A stretch of 64,000 nt of DNA, from the NCBI GenBank assembly GCA_964561105.1, contig CAZLOH010000004.1, positions 107,637-171,636 of the forward strand. Reading direction: 5' to 3'. Of the stretch, positions 26,321-35,173 are shown one piece after another. Below the pieces are notes generated by a model. The model searched no databases and was not told the DNA's origin. It worked only from the letters and a program-made list of their open reading frames with translations. Positions within the stretch are counted from its first letter, which is position 1. Each line of letters starts with the position of its first letter. Origin of the DNA: JADLHS01 sp964561105 (GTDB lineage: Bacteria; Verrucomicrobiota; Verrucomicrobiia; Limisphaerales; JADLHS01). A program made the position numbers and the translations under genes.

Positions 26321-26983
26321 TTACTTCTGCCCGCTTGCCTGGATGGTGACCTCGCCATTTTCCACCTGGATGCTTTGCAGCTTCCGGATGGCCTCGGCGC
26401 TTTTCGGGTCCTGCGTCGCCTCCCGGGCGAGATTTTCCTGCCGCAACCGGCTCATGAACGATTCCGGCAACGGATTGCCCTTCACCGTCACACTCTGCGC
26501 CGTGACCTCCAGCGCGCCATTTTCCAAACCGACCTTGAACACGGCTTCGCCATTCAGATAACGGCCCTTGCCCACCCAGCCGAGGCCGGACAATGGAATA
26601 CTGATCTGGCCTTTCACCTCGTTGCCGTTCAGGGAGACGTGGACTTTGTCCGCAAGTTCCTTCGTGTTGGCCGTGCGCGCAATCAACGCATTGATCTCCT
26701 GCTCGTTCAGCGTGAGCGGCGCGCCCGGCTTGCCGGATTTCAACGTCGCGCCAAAAGACTTCACCCGATCTTCCAGACTTTGGAATTCGGCGTCGGTCAG
26801 TTCAACCTTGGGCAACGGCATCGGTTTGGTGTCCGTGTAGGCGTCCAGCGTGTTGCGCGCAAACCGGACGGCCAGAAAAACCATCAGTCCGGCGATCAAC
26901 AGGAGCACCACCGCCGTGAGACAGCCGTAGAACAGACAGCCGCGGCGCTTGGGTGCGGGTGGATTCGTGAGCGGTTCAGTCAT
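26321..26983 (-). CDS. Conserved membrane-anchored protein of unknown function
   Basis: This 220-residue protein has a proline-rich cytoplasmic N-terminus (TEPLTNPPAPKRRGCLFYGC) and one TM helix (LTAVVLLLIAGLMVFLAV). About 170 extracytoplasmic residues follow, with LTLNEQEINALIARTA and VEVTAQSVTVKGNPLPESF-like beta structure. The tail resembles a lipid-binding or LEA/StAR-like beta sheet seen in several Planctomycetes-Verrucomicrobia unknowns, but I cannot name the family. It ends 18 bp from dgt and its start is about 34 bp from the carbonic anhydrase stop on the same strand, so an operon with that gene is likely. Confidence 0.75.
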   Translation of the reverse strand: MTEPLTNPPAPKRRGCLFYGCLTAVVLLLIAGLMVFLAVRFARNTLDAYTDTKPMPLPKVELTDAEFQSLEDRVKSFGATLKSGKPGAPLTLNEQEINALIARTANTKELADKVHVSLNGNEVKGQISIPLSGLGWVGKGRYLNGEAVFKVGLENGALEVTAQSVTVKGNPLPESFMSRLRQENLAREATQDPKSAEAIRKLQSIQVENGEVTIQASGQK

Positions 26984-27016
26984 GAGTTGGAAGGGAGGTT
27001 GTGGCTGCGGCCCGGG

Positions 27017-27925
27017 TTATTTTTTCTTCCCGCGCGATGGCGGATTGGCCCGCACCCGGATTGGCGGTGGGATGGGAATTTTCGGTGGCAGCGGTGGCGC
27101 TGCCGGCGCAGGCGGCTTGGACAACTGTGGCTCGGCCAGTTCGAGCACCTTGGCGGCGATGTTCAACGCCCGCGGGGGCGTCGCGGCTGCCGTCGGTTGA
27201 ATCTGCAAATCCTCCAGCTTTCGCGACAACCAGTCGCCGGATTGCGTCACCGCCTCGCCGATCTTCGTTTCGGGAAACTTCATCTCCCCCAGGTTGAAAT
27301 CCGCCAGCGACTTCAGCTTGTCCACCGTTTCACCGGCGGACGCGACCACCTCGTTCCACTTGCTGCTCATCGCGGCCCAGGTTTGATAACCGTTCACCAC
27401 CCATTCCACCCGGCCCGTTTCGATGTCGAGCAACAAGCCGTGAACCGGAATCCGCGGACCGATGAGCGGACTGGAACGCACGATCTCACAACCCTTGATC
27501 ACATTCTGCCGTTCACTACTGAACAGGCCAAAGTATTCGTTCACGTTGTCCGGCAGGAGATGCCGCTCGACGCCAAGATTCTTGAGCCGCTCCAGCAACT
27601 GCGTCGTGCTCGTCCGGCACACCTGACAATCGGTGTGACCGATCAGGGCGATTTCCTTCGCGCCTTTCACCGCGCAGGCGAGGGCCAGTGACCGCAGCGT
27701 GCTGGACAGCGGGCCGGTGACGACATTGCCGGCGTTGCGCAACCAGACGAAATGCTCGCCGCGCAACCCGAGCACGTTGGGGAGAAGTGGATTGAGCCGC
27801 GCGTCAATACACGTCAGCGCCGCGAGGGGCAGCGCATCCGCATAATCAGCCGGATGCAAACCGGCATCCGGGTCGCCGGCGGCGGCGCGGTGGTTCGCTT
27901 CGATGATCGCTTCGAACAGGCGCAT
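27017..27925 (-). CDS. Beta-class carbonic anhydrase with C-terminal extension
   Basis: This 302-residue enzyme starts at the ATG at 27925; a GTG two codons earlier is possible. Zinc ligands appear as CIDARLNP (Cys and the Asp-Arg dyad) and GHTDCQVC (His and Cys) after LRNAGNVV, the beta-CA signature. About 200 residues make the enzyme core. The last 100 residues are an extra region of acidic helix (VDKLKSLADFNLGEMKFPET) and a Pro-rich basic tail ending PSRGKKK, unusual for the family. It catalyses CO2/bicarbonate interconversion in the cytoplasm. Confidence 0.92.
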   Translation of the reverse strand: MRLFEAIIEANHRAAAGDPDAGLHPADYADALPLAALTCIDARLNPLLPNVLGLRGEHFVWLRNAGNVVTGPLSSTLRSLALACAVKGAKEIALIGHTDCQVCRTSTTQLLERLKNLGVERHLLPDNVNEYFGLFSSERQNVIKGCEIVRSSPLIGPRIPVHGLLLDIETGRVEWVVNGYQTWAAMSSKWNEVVASAGETVDKLKSLADFNLGEMKFPETKIGEAVTQSGDWLSRKLEDLQIQPTAAATPPRALNIAAKVLELAEPQLSKPPAPAAPPLPPKIPIPPPIRVRANPPSRGKKK

Positions 27926-28492
27926 GACCACCGCAGATTATCCCGTCAGCCGCCGCGAGCAAGCGTAGCTTTCTTGGAGGGCGGGCGCAGCGGGTTGTGG
28001 GATACCCTGCCATTGAACTGAGCCGCAGCGCCCGTGACGCCCGCGTTACCCGGCAAATAATTTCGTGCCACCGCTTTCATAACGGCCAAGCCAAAGCCGA
28101 CCGCCCCACTGGGGGAGGAGTTTCAAGTTTCAAGTTGGAAGTTTCAAGTTATGGGTTGCCTTCAAGCGGAGCGCCGAATCTATCCGTATTCCGAAGGCTG
28201 AAAACCGAGAGCCGAAAGAAATCCGAAGCCCAAAATCCGAATGTCCATGCCTTGCCAGCAGCGCGGCCAAACCATTTCCCCGCCATCGCGAACCATTTCG
28301 GATTTCGGGGATTCGGATTTCGGATTCCACAAGCGTTCGGCTCGCGAGGACGCTCGCCCCACCAGCGGAGTTCTGAATTCCAAGTCCCAAGTTCCAAGCC
28401 GCAAGTATCTGCCGCAGTAATCCGCGCGGCGATTTCACGTTGCTCCCGCGCGCCGACCCCGCCACAATCACGCCGCTACACATCCAAGCATT
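27926..28492. other. Divergent intergenic region with low-complexity repeats
   Basis: 567 bp between the carbonic anhydrase and the kinase-like gene. ORFs here are low-complexity and lack homology features. The central part (listed as a repeat) is built from short caagttt/ttccaag and aatccgaa/ttcggatt units. Nothing else was recognised. Promoters for the two outward genes should flank this block. Confidence 0.5.
28120..28405. repeat. Low-complexity block of caagtt- and tccgaa-type units
   Basis: Tandem-like tttcaagtt units occur at about 28120-28150, gaaatccgaa units at 28190-28240, their complement ttcggatttcgg at 28305-28330, and ccaagtcccaagttccaag at 28379-28399. The layout is partly inverted. 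Similar short-unit DNA flanks dgt near 25030 (tggtgttt units). It resembles the simple intergenic sequences common in Verrucomicrobia; no mechanism is known to me. Confidence 0.6.
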
Positions 28493-29647
28493 ATGGCCTA
28501 TCAGGAAAAACAGCTTCAGGAAATCTCCCGCCAATTCCAGATTTACGGCGAGATCCTCCACGCCGAGACGCTCAAGATCGGCCACATCAACGAAACCTAT
28601 TCCGCCACCTACGACCAGGGCGGCATGCGCGTGCGCTACATCCATCAAAAGATCAACAAGGGCGTCTTCAAGAATCCCGTGGCGGTGATGAAGAACGTCC
28701 TGCGCGTCACCACGCACTTGCGCCGCAAACTTGAGGCCGCCGGCGCGCGCGACATCACCCGCCGCTCGCTCATCGTCATCCCCACGCGCGACGGCCAGTC
28801 GCATTTCGTCGGGCGCGACGGCGAATTCTGGCGCACGTTTGTGTTTGTGGAGGGCGTGCAATCGCTCGAGGCGGTGCAATCTCCGGATCAAGCCTTCCAG
28901 GCGGGCCGGGCGTTTGGCGAGTTCCAGAGCCTGCTGGTGGATCTCCCCGGCGGACGACTGCACGAAACCATTCCCGCGTTTCACGATACCCGGAAACGCT
29001 ACGCCGCGCTGCAACAGGCGCTGGCCAAGGATCACTACAACCGCGCGCAGGCGGCCCGGCCGGAAATCGAGTTCGCCCGCCGCCGCGCCGGCCTGGTCGG
29101 CGTGATTCTCGACGCCATGGCCAGGGGAAAAATCCCCGAACGCATCACGCACAACGACACCAAGTTCAACAACGTGATGCTCGACACCCTGACCGGTGAA
29201 GCCCGCTGCGTGGTGGACCTGGACACCGTCATGCCCGGCTGCGCGCTCTACGATTTTGGCGACATGGTGCGAACTACCACCAGCCCCACACTCGAAGATG
29301 AACTGGACCTGACAAAGGTGGAGATGCACCTGCCCACGTTCAAACAGCTCGCCGAAGGTTATCTCTCGACGGCTGGTTCGTTTCTGTGCCCGGCGGAGAA
29401 AGCGCTGCTGGCGTTCGCCGGCAAACTGATCACGTTCGAGATCGGCATGAGATTCCTCACGGACTTCCTGAGTGGCGACACGTACTTCCGCATCCATCGC
29501 CCGGATCACAACCTCGACCGCTGCCGCACGCAGTTCAAACTTGTCGAATCCATCGAGCGACAGGAGCAAACGATGCAGAAATTCGTGGATGGCCTGGGCC
29601 GGGCGACGACCCGGAAATCACGCCCTCGCGCCCGGAAGGGCAGCTAA
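28493..29647 (+). CDS. APH-fold sugar kinase, N-acetylhexosamine 1-kinase (NahK)-like
   Basis: This 384-residue protein has the aminoglycoside phosphotransferase fold. HNDTKFNNVMLDTLTGEAR carries the catalytic loop Asp and Asn, and CVVDLDTVMPGCALYDFGD carries the metal-binding DLD/DxD site. The GHINETYSATY glycine-rich stretch near the N-terminus replaces the P-loop. HNDTKFNNV and DLDTVMPG together are close to NahK, which phosphorylates GlcNAc/GalNAc at C1, and to the Bacteroidetes proteins often mislabelled mucin desulfatase. The proposed role is to phosphorylate hexosamine released from glycans. It is convergent with the next gene, stops overlapping by 4 nt. Confidence 0.8.
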   Translation: MAYQEKQLQEISRQFQIYGEILHAETLKIGHINETYSATYDQGGMRVRYIHQKINKGVFKNPVAVMKNVLRVTTHLRRKLEAAGARDITRRSLIVIPTRDGQSHFVGRDGEFWRTFVFVEGVQSLEAVQSPDQAFQAGRAFGEFQSLLVDLPGGRLHETIPAFHDTRKRYAALQQALAKDHYNRAQAARPEIEFARRRAGLVGVILDAMARGKIPERITHNDTKFNNVMLDTLTGEARCVVDLDTVMPGCALYDFGDMVRTTTSPTLEDELDLTKVEMHLPTFKQLAEGYLSTAGSFLCPAEKALLAFAGKLITFEIGMRFLTDFLSGDTYFRIHRPDHNLDRCRTQFKLVESIERQEQTMQKFVDGLGRATTRKSRPRARKGS

Positions 29648-30471
29648 GTCAAGCCGTAGAATCTCGCCACGTTTCCACCGAAGACCTTTGCCGCGGCGTC
29701 TGGCGCGAACTGGTTGACGTAATCCGTCACCAGTCCACAGACCCGTTCATAACTTCCCGCCAGCAAGCACACCGGCCAATCCGAGCCAAACATCAACCGG
29801 TCCACTCCGAACGCCTCGAACACGACGTCGAGATAGGGTTTGCAATCGTCGGCCCGCCAGCGCTGCCAGTCCGCTTCGGTCACCAAACCGGAGACTTTGC
29901 AGGTGACGTTGGGCAGTTTGGCCAAATCTCGAATCAACTCGCGCCACGGCGACAGCCTGCGTTCCTTGATCGGCGGCTTGGCCAGATGATCGAGCACGAA
30001 CGGCTGTTCGGGAAACCGTGCCGCCAGTTCGATCGCCGCCGGCAACTGTCGCGGAAACACCAGCAAATCGTAGGTCAGTCCCAGTTGATGCAACGCGCCG
30101 ATGCCGCGCTGAAAATCCTCCCGCAACAGGAACCGGTCGTCCGGTTCATCCTGCACCACGTGCCGCACGCCAACGAACCGGGGATGCTGCGCGAATTCGG
30201 TCAGGTCCTTCACCACCGTGGGCGCGCACAAATCCACCCAACCCACCACGCCACGAATGATCGGGTTGGTTTCCGCCAGTTCGAGCAGCCAGCGCGACTC
30301 CGCCAGGCTCGGGCGGGCCTGCACCGCGACGCAGCCAGCGAATTTCCCGGCCTGCAACTGCGGCGCCAGGTCCGCCGGCAGAAAATCCCGGCGAATTGGC
30401 CAGCCGGATTGCATCCAGCCATACTCGACCGGATTGAAGCGCCAGAAATGTTGATGACTGTCTATCCGCAT
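29644..30471 (-). CDS. Amidohydrolase, L-fuconolactonase-like
   Basis: This 275-residue TIM-barrel metal hydrolase of the amidohydrolase_2 type has RIDSHQHFW at the N-terminus (HxH), FVLDHLAKPPIK, and GSDWPVCLL near the end with the catalytic Asp. These match COG3618 L-rhamnono/L-fucono-1,5-lactonases. The predicted reaction opens an aldonolactone to the acid. The gene follows a FucU/RbsD mutarotase gene 16 bp upstream on the same strand, which points to L-fucose or L-galactose. The dehydrogenase candidate lies about 10 kb away at 40428-41360. Confidence 0.86.
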   Translation of the reverse strand: MRIDSHQHFWRFNPVEYGWMQSGWPIRRDFLPADLAPQLQAGKFAGCVAVQARPSLAESRWLLELAETNPIIRGVVGWVDLCAPTVVKDLTEFAQHPRFVGVRHVVQDEPDDRFLLREDFQRGIGALHQLGLTYDLLVFPRQLPAAIELAARFPEQPFVLDHLAKPPIKERRLSPWRELIRDLAKLPNVTCKVSGLVTEADWQRWRADDCKPYLDVVFEAFGVDRLMFGSDWPVCLLAGSYERVCGLVTDYVNQFAPDAAAKVFGGNVARFYGLT

Positions 30472-30487
30472 CGTGAGGGAAGGCGCT

Positions 30488-30934
30488 TCACTCCGTGCGG
30501 CAACCCATCGTCAACAGCACGTTGGCCCACAGCGCCTGATCGCCCGTCTGAATCGTCAACACATGGTCGGGAGACTTGACCGCCTCGTAAAAATCCCACT
30601 TTGGAATCGGCTCGAGTCTGAGCTTCAATCCCGCACCGGCAATCACATGGCGAAACTCCTCCCACACCGGCGGCTCGCCGTGTTGCGCGTACGGATCCTC
30701 GGGCGGAATGCCCATCGTGTTCACCTGGTCCACCGGCACGGCGCTGAGAACCGCGCGCAATGCCTGGGTCACGGTCACCACGCCGGGCGAGAGATTCAGA
30801 CTCACCACTTCCGCGTGCGGACCTTTCTTGGTCGAAGCCGGGTAATTCCCATCGGCAATCAGAATGCGCGCGTGATGACCGGCCCGCGCCAGCGCCTCGT
30901 TGAGGCGGGGATGAATCAGTTGATGTTTGAGCAT
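30488..30934 (-). CDS. RbsD/FucU-family sugar mutarotase
   Basis: This 148-residue protein starts at the ATG at 30934 (MLKHQLIHPRLNEALARAGH). GHHARILIADGNYPAS holds the conserved catalytic His and Asp of the family, and the C-terminal KWDFYEAVKSPDHVLTIQTG is also typical. It catalyses anomer conversion of L-fucose (FucU) or D-ribose (RbsD); the neighbouring fuconolactonase-like gene favours L-fucose. The frame extends further upstream without family similarity, so the shorter start is used. Confidence 0.88.
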   Translation of the reverse strand: MLKHQLIHPRLNEALARAGHHARILIADGNYPASTKKGPHAEVVSLNLSPGVVTVTQALRAVLSAVPVDQVNTMGIPPEDPYAQHGEPPVWEEFRHVIAGAGLKLRLEPIPKWDFYEAVKSPDHVLTIQTGDQALWANVLLTMGCRTE

Positions 30935-31190
30935 GGCAATAAACCGTCCGTCTGCGTTGGGAGCTTCGGCTTTCGGCCCGTCCGAACAACGGAGGAACAT
31001 TTCAAAAATGGTGAATACCGCTCCGAGAACCAAGCTGAATTTGCGGCGGTAGCCGTCGAGGTAAGGGGCGGTTGCTGGCGCTGAAGCGTTGCCGGGTTTC
31101 GTTTCCTCACGACAACGGCCATGACTCGCCAGCGCACGCCACATTCAATTCCACCGCATCGCCGATTTCCAACCCGGTCCTGCGCGATCG

Positions 31191-31730
31191 TCATGCTGCG
31201 TGTCCGAGTTCCGCGAGCTTGAGCACGGTGTTCCAATTTCGCGCGGTGTTCGTCACCCCGATCCACTGGTCGAATTTCGCCGCCATTTTACATGCGCCAA
31301 AACCGTTCGGGGTATGCACGTAGGCAACACCCGCGATCAACTTCAGATCCTCCCCTTTCACGCCTAGCGCTCGAATCCGTTCGATAGCCTCGGCCTTGGG
31401 TGTTCCATCCAGCAACGCGGCGTGAACGGTGGTCGGCGCACGCGCCGCGGCTCTGGCAAAAGGATTGTTCGCAATGACGGCATCCCACTCCGCCAGCGTC
31501 GGCGCGAAGATGGCCTTGTCGAAATCAAAATGTTTGCGACAAAGCCCAGCGACCCGGGCGATGACTCGCTCCCGCTCCAGTGGGCTGCGGACAATGGCAT
31601 TGCCGCTATTGATGTAAGTGGCGACGTTCTCGAAACCCGCCTGGGTGAGCTTTTCACGAAGCGCGGCGACCGGCAGTTGTGTTTTCCCGCCAACCCCACG
31701 GAAGAGGAGAAGATAAACCATCGCTTTCAT
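31191..31730 (-). CDS. DUF1697 protein
   Basis: 179 residues from the Met at 31730 (MKAMVYLLLFRGVGGKTQLP); a slightly longer start exists at 31772. The start plus VAALREKLTQAGFENVATYI and NSGNAIV match the DUF1697 family, whose biochemical role is unknown. The C-terminal WNTVLKLAELGH is a further family mark. No operon is obvious; the spacing to both sides is about 100-250 bp. Confidence 0.88.
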   Translation of the reverse strand: MKAMVYLLLFRGVGGKTQLPVAALREKLTQAGFENVATYINSGNAIVRSPLERERVIARVAGLCRKHFDFDKAIFAPTLAEWDAVIANNPFARAAARAPTTVHAALLDGTPKAEAIERIRALGVKGEDLKLIAGVAYVHTPNGFGACKMAAKFDQWIGVTNTARNWNTVLKLAELGHAA

Positions 31731-31827
31731 TCGCTGCAGATTAACTGAGTCGCCCAGTTGATTGAAGCTCAAGTCGCCGGATGATTGTCAAACTGTGGCG
31801 GCGCAAGTTTTCAAGAAGTTGAGAAGC

Positions 31828-32184
31828 TCAGTCCTGCGTGTAATGCGCCTGCACACGACATACTTTACCTGCGGCATCAAACTCCATCGTCTCGGCAGCG
31901 CGAAGATTGTTCACGCTGCGATATTCCAGCACGCAACTACGCACACCCGGATACAGGCGGATGAATTCAAACTTCAGCGCCGGATAGGCCGCCAACCCGC
32001 GCGCAAAGTACTCGCGCACGGCAGCCTTGCCACGGATCGCGCCTTCAGGATTGCCAGCAAGCTGGACAATGAACGGCGAGAAAAATTCCACGCCCTCCGC
32101 GTACTGGTCGAGGATGCGCTCCAAATCGTGCGCGTTCCATGCCGCGATCCATACCCGCGCATGTCGTTCGTAATCCATCGGCAT
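31828..32184 (-). CDS. NTF2-like/SnoaL-fold protein
   Basis: This 118-residue cone-shaped alpha+beta protein has HARVWIAAWNAHDLERILDQ, the typical first helices with NAHD, then EFFSPF, GKAAVREYFARGL and an ending CRVQAHYTQD. These are the hallmarks of the SnoaL-like polyketide cyclase/NTF2 family, with a hydrophobic pocket and no fixed function. Its start is 2 bp from the cupin stop on the same strand, so the pair is probably co-transcribed. Confidence 0.85.
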   Translation of the reverse strand: MPMDYERHARVWIAAWNAHDLERILDQYAEGVEFFSPFIVQLAGNPEGAIRGKAAVREYFARGLAAYPALKFEFIRLYPGVRSCVLEYRSVNNLRAAETMEFDAAGKVCRVQAHYTQD

Positions 32185-32186
32185 GG

Positions 32187-32672
32187 CTACGCCTTGACTG
32201 GAGTGGTTCCATCATCGGGCGGCCAGGACACACCGGCGAGTTCCCGGGGCAACTGTTTCGGGTCCACCGGGTAAATCAGTGAGAGGTCCATGCCGGTGGA
32301 CTTCGAGCCTTGGAGAAACTCCAGTTCCTCCGGCGCGCCAACAATCAGCCAGAGCACTTCGGCGTCCGTGTCATTGAACACCTGACGCAACTGATCCGGC
32401 CCAACCAGCACGCCGCCATAACGCGGCACGGTCAATGTGTCGTCGCCCACGCGCATCCGGCCCGTGCCTTCCAGCACAAAATAAAATTCCTCCTGCCGGA
32501 TGTGCTTGTGCAGCGTGTTCGCACTTTGGGGTGGCAACCGCCACAACCGCGCGCTGAGATTCTCGCTCCCGGTGCGTTCCAAAAAATCCGCGTTCGGAAT
32601 CTTCATCAAGTTGGACGGCCGCCAGTGCAGGTCGTCCGGTTCGATCAACGTGTAGCCCGTGATTGGTTTCAT
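32187..32672 (-). CDS. Cupin-domain protein
   Basis: 161 residues from the ATG at 32672 (MKPITGYTLIEPDDLHWRPS), with 32684 as alternative. The single double-stranded beta-helix shows motif 1 in LHKHIRQEEFYFVLEGTGRM (His, His, Glu metal ligands) and motif 2 in VPRYGGVLVGPDQLRQVFND, where the usual second-motif His appears replaced by Gln. The remaining metal site may still function. A sugar or polyketide modifying role cannot be chosen. It is coupled to the downstream SnoaL-fold gene. Confidence 0.8.
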   Translation of the reverse strand: MKPITGYTLIEPDDLHWRPSNLMKIPNADFLERTGSENLSARLWRLPPQSANTLHKHIRQEEFYFVLEGTGRMRVGDDTLTVPRYGGVLVGPDQLRQVFNDTDAEVLWLIVGAPEELEFLQGSKSTGMDLSLIYPVDPKQLPRELAGVSWPPDDGTTPVKA

Positions 32673-32714
32673 AAATCTGTTCAACCGGGTAGGAGCGTGG
32701 CAGTGCCGCCGAAG

Positions 32715-34031
32715 CTATCGCGCCCGGCGCACCTCGAAGTGATACGGATACGGCTTGGCCTGGGCGCGCGCCAGTTCCGTGAGCTTGTCATCCAGCCGTT
32801 TGAATTCGGCGGCGAGTTTTTTCGCCTTTGGATTGGTGTCGTTGTATTGGGCCGAAAATTTTCCACCCATCCACAACTTGTCCCGGGCATCCACGATTTC
32901 CTTCACGACATCGGATTGCGCATCCCACGGCCCGCCCGGCTGCCAGCCGTCGGCCGTCGCCGACGCGATGTTCAAGCCTTCCGCCAGTCGCTTCGCGTCC
33001 CACGAGCCGAGCGGTCGCCCGTCCACGCGAAGGTCATAGCGCCCGTCGGCCAGTCCCTTCACCGTGAGCCGATAGCCATTCAACGTGTCCGGCACGGGCA
33101 CGAACTGATACTGCAACGCGCTCAGAATTCCGAGGTTCATCGGCAACCCCGCATCGGCGCGCACAAACTCCACGCCCTCGGGCAGCTTCTTTACTGCTGA
33201 AATCTTGCAGCCGGTCGCGCTGATCACCTGCCTCGCCGCCGCATCCACAACCGCCTCGGAAACTTCCGCTTCCGCGCCCAACCCCTTGAGCATCGCCCAG
33301 CCCATCGCCAACTGACCGAGGTCATTCAAATGCACACCGTCCTCCAGATGCAGGCGATCAGGCTTCCTGGCGTCCGGTTTGCGGGCGTTCGCCGCCCACA
33401 CGCGACGCTGTACTTCCCGCATCCCGCGCGAGAGATCAATCGTGTCCGCGCCGAGCGACCTCGCCAAGGCCAGGCCTTCGTCGGCCATCTTTTGCAGATA
33501 CCCCTGCTCTCCCTTGTCGGGGTCCTCGTGCAACACCGCCGGCGAACAGATAAACACGCGCACACGCCGCTGCTGACATTCGGTCACGATCGCGCGGATG
33601 CCGTCGAGATACTTCTGCTTGTGCTCCGAATCCGCCTTCGTGCCCCAGCCGATGTCATTCACGCCAAACGCCACCGTCACCACCGTGGCGCCGTGCGCAA
33701 ACACATCGCGTTCCAGCCGCGTGACCGCGCCCGCCGCCGTGTCGCCGCCCTGACCCGCATTCCAAAACTTCACGCGCCGCTCCGGATAACGCATCAACGT
33801 GTAAAGTTCCACGATCTTGGTGTAACCGCGCGCCGCCGTGATGCTGTCACCCAGGAACACCAACGTGTCGCCATCCTTGAGGGCAAACCCATCCGTCTCG
33901 CTGCCGGCTCGACCCCGCGTGGTGAGAAGCATCCCCAGGCAGCCGATCAACATCGCACGCGTCAGCCATGCCGGGCCTGAGCGCCAAAAAGTTGTTTGCC
34001 GGCGAGGACGAGGTGTTTGGCTGGTATTCAT
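32715..34031 (-). CDS. Secreted SGNH/GDSL hydrolase family protein
   Basis: This 438-residue exported protein has a signal region near 20-45 (AMLIGCLGMLLTTRGRAG). Its SGNH site is FLGDSITA (Ser63), NAGQGGDTA, FGVNDIGWG and the C-terminal DGVHLNDLG (Asp-His). The last 180 residues add a beta-rich and helical tail. Family members act as carbohydrate acetyl- or other esterases, fitting the adjoining GH43 gene whose stop touches this start at 34031/34032. It probably deacetylates a glycan attacked by its neighbour. Confidence 0.88.
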   Translation of the reverse strand: MNTSQTPRPRRQTTFWRSGPAWLTRAMLIGCLGMLLTTRGRAGSETDGFALKDGDTLVFLGDSITAARGYTKIVELYTLMRYPERRVKFWNAGQGGDTAAGAVTRLERDVFAHGATVVTVAFGVNDIGWGTKADSEHKQKYLDGIRAIVTECQQRRVRVFICSPAVLHEDPDKGEQGYLQKMADEGLALARSLGADTIDLSRGMREVQRRVWAANARKPDARKPDRLHLEDGVHLNDLGQLAMGWAMLKGLGAEAEVSEAVVDAAARQVISATGCKISAVKKLPEGVEFVRADAGLPMNLGILSALQYQFVPVPDTLNGYRLTVKGLADGRYDLRVDGRPLGSWDAKRLAEGLNIASATADGWQPGGPWDAQSDVVKEIVDARDKLWMGGKFSAQYNDTNPKAKKLAAEFKRLDDKLTELARAQAKPYPYHFEVRRAR

Positions 34032-35126
34032 TTATTTGGCCGCTGGTTCGGCGGGCTTGATTGCTTCCACATCATGGACGGTTGCTTCCGGCCAGCCATC
34101 GGCGGTCCACCGTAACGGCATGATCGCCAGCGTGGCTTTGCCGTCCATGCGCAGGTCGCCTTCGAAATGCGAGGTGAACCATTCCTTCCCGAGCGCGTTC
34201 AAGATTCCGGCATGGCCCGGGCCGATCAACGGGCCATTCGTCGTGGGCAAAAACACACTGCCGCCGCCGTGAAGCAGGTCTTCGCCGGCTTTATCCACAT
34301 ACGGACCGGTGAGGGTCTGGCTGCGCCCGACGCGAATGTTGTAAGTGCTCTTTGGCCCCTGGCAACACGATCCCCAGTTCACGAACAGGTAGTAGGAGCC
34401 GCCATGCCGACAGAGGTAGGAGGCTTCGATGGATTCGTTGTAGGCCAGTGAATGCATTTTCGAATCCGGCGCGATCCGCTTTCCCGTCTGCGGATTCAAC
34501 TGAATCAGTTTGATGCCGGTCCAGTACGAACCAAACGTCAACCACAGGCTGCCGTCGCGGTCGTGAAACAGGGAGGGGTCAATCGCATTAAACGCATCAC
34601 CCGGCTGCCCTTCCTCCGTCCGCACCACGACTCCTTGATCGGTCCAGTGAAACGCCGGATCGCTTGGGTCCAAGGTTGGATTGGTCGCCAGCCCGATGGC
34701 GGACGTCATTTTCCCGAATGACGACACCGAATAATAGAGTAGGTAACGATCGCCCAGTTTGATGATGTCCGGCGCCCAATAGACCATGTTCCGGTTCGCG
34801 GGCACGATCTGGGCGATCCATTCCGGCGCTGACTGAAACACCGCCGGCCCGCGCTCCCATTTCACCAGGTCATGGGAATGATACGAAGGTATCCCGCGCC
34901 CCGTATAGAACACCCAGTATTCACCCTGGCAGGGCACGATACCCGACGGATCACGCGTGACCAGGCCGCGACTCGCCGATTGTGCAAGCGGTCGGGCGGG
35001 ATAAATGTGGAGCGCGTTGGTCCGGGCCGACTCAGCTTGCGCGTGCGCCTCGTTGGAAAATGCCAGTATCCCAAGCAGCGCCGCTGCGAATGTAGGCCAC
35101 CAGGAGAGACTCAACTTGGAATTCAT
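34032..35126 (-). CDS. Glycoside hydrolase family 43 (arabinanase-type)
   Basis: This 364-residue protein starts at the ATG at 35126 and has a signal peptide (AAALLGILAFSNEAHA). The five-bladed propeller shows RDPSGIVPCQGEYWVFYT (base Asp), VYWAPDIIKLGDRYLLYY and AIDPSLFHDRDGSLWLTFG (pKa-modulating Asp). ESIEASYLCRHGGSYYLF supplies the acid Glu. This is closest to the endo-1,5-alpha-L-arabinanase subfamilies. It acts outside the cytoplasm on arabinan-like polymers. The SGNH hydrolase gene starts right after its stop, so both are likely one transcript. Confidence 0.9.
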   Translation of the reverse strand: MNSKLSLSWWPTFAAALLGILAFSNEAHAQAESARTNALHIYPARPLAQSASRGLVTRDPSGIVPCQGEYWVFYTGRGIPSYHSHDLVKWERGPAVFQSAPEWIAQIVPANRNMVYWAPDIIKLGDRYLLYYSVSSFGKMTSAIGLATNPTLDPSDPAFHWTDQGVVVRTEEGQPGDAFNAIDPSLFHDRDGSLWLTFGSYWTGIKLIQLNPQTGKRIAPDSKMHSLAYNESIEASYLCRHGGSYYLFVNWGSCCQGPKSTYNIRVGRSQTLTGPYVDKAGEDLLHGGGSVFLPTTNGPLIGPGHAGILNALGKEWFTSHFEGDLRMDGKATLAIMPLRWTADGWPEATVHDVEAIKPAEPAAK

Positions 35127-35173
35127 TCGCCCCAATTTGAACGAATCCCCGACCGATTCAAGCCAGCACCGGC

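Noticed and set aside
32187..32672. Cupin gene as part of the fucose pathway
   Set aside because: Proximity is about 1.2 kb from the mutarotase with DUF1697 and SnoaL-type genes between; nothing in the sequence ties it to fucose.
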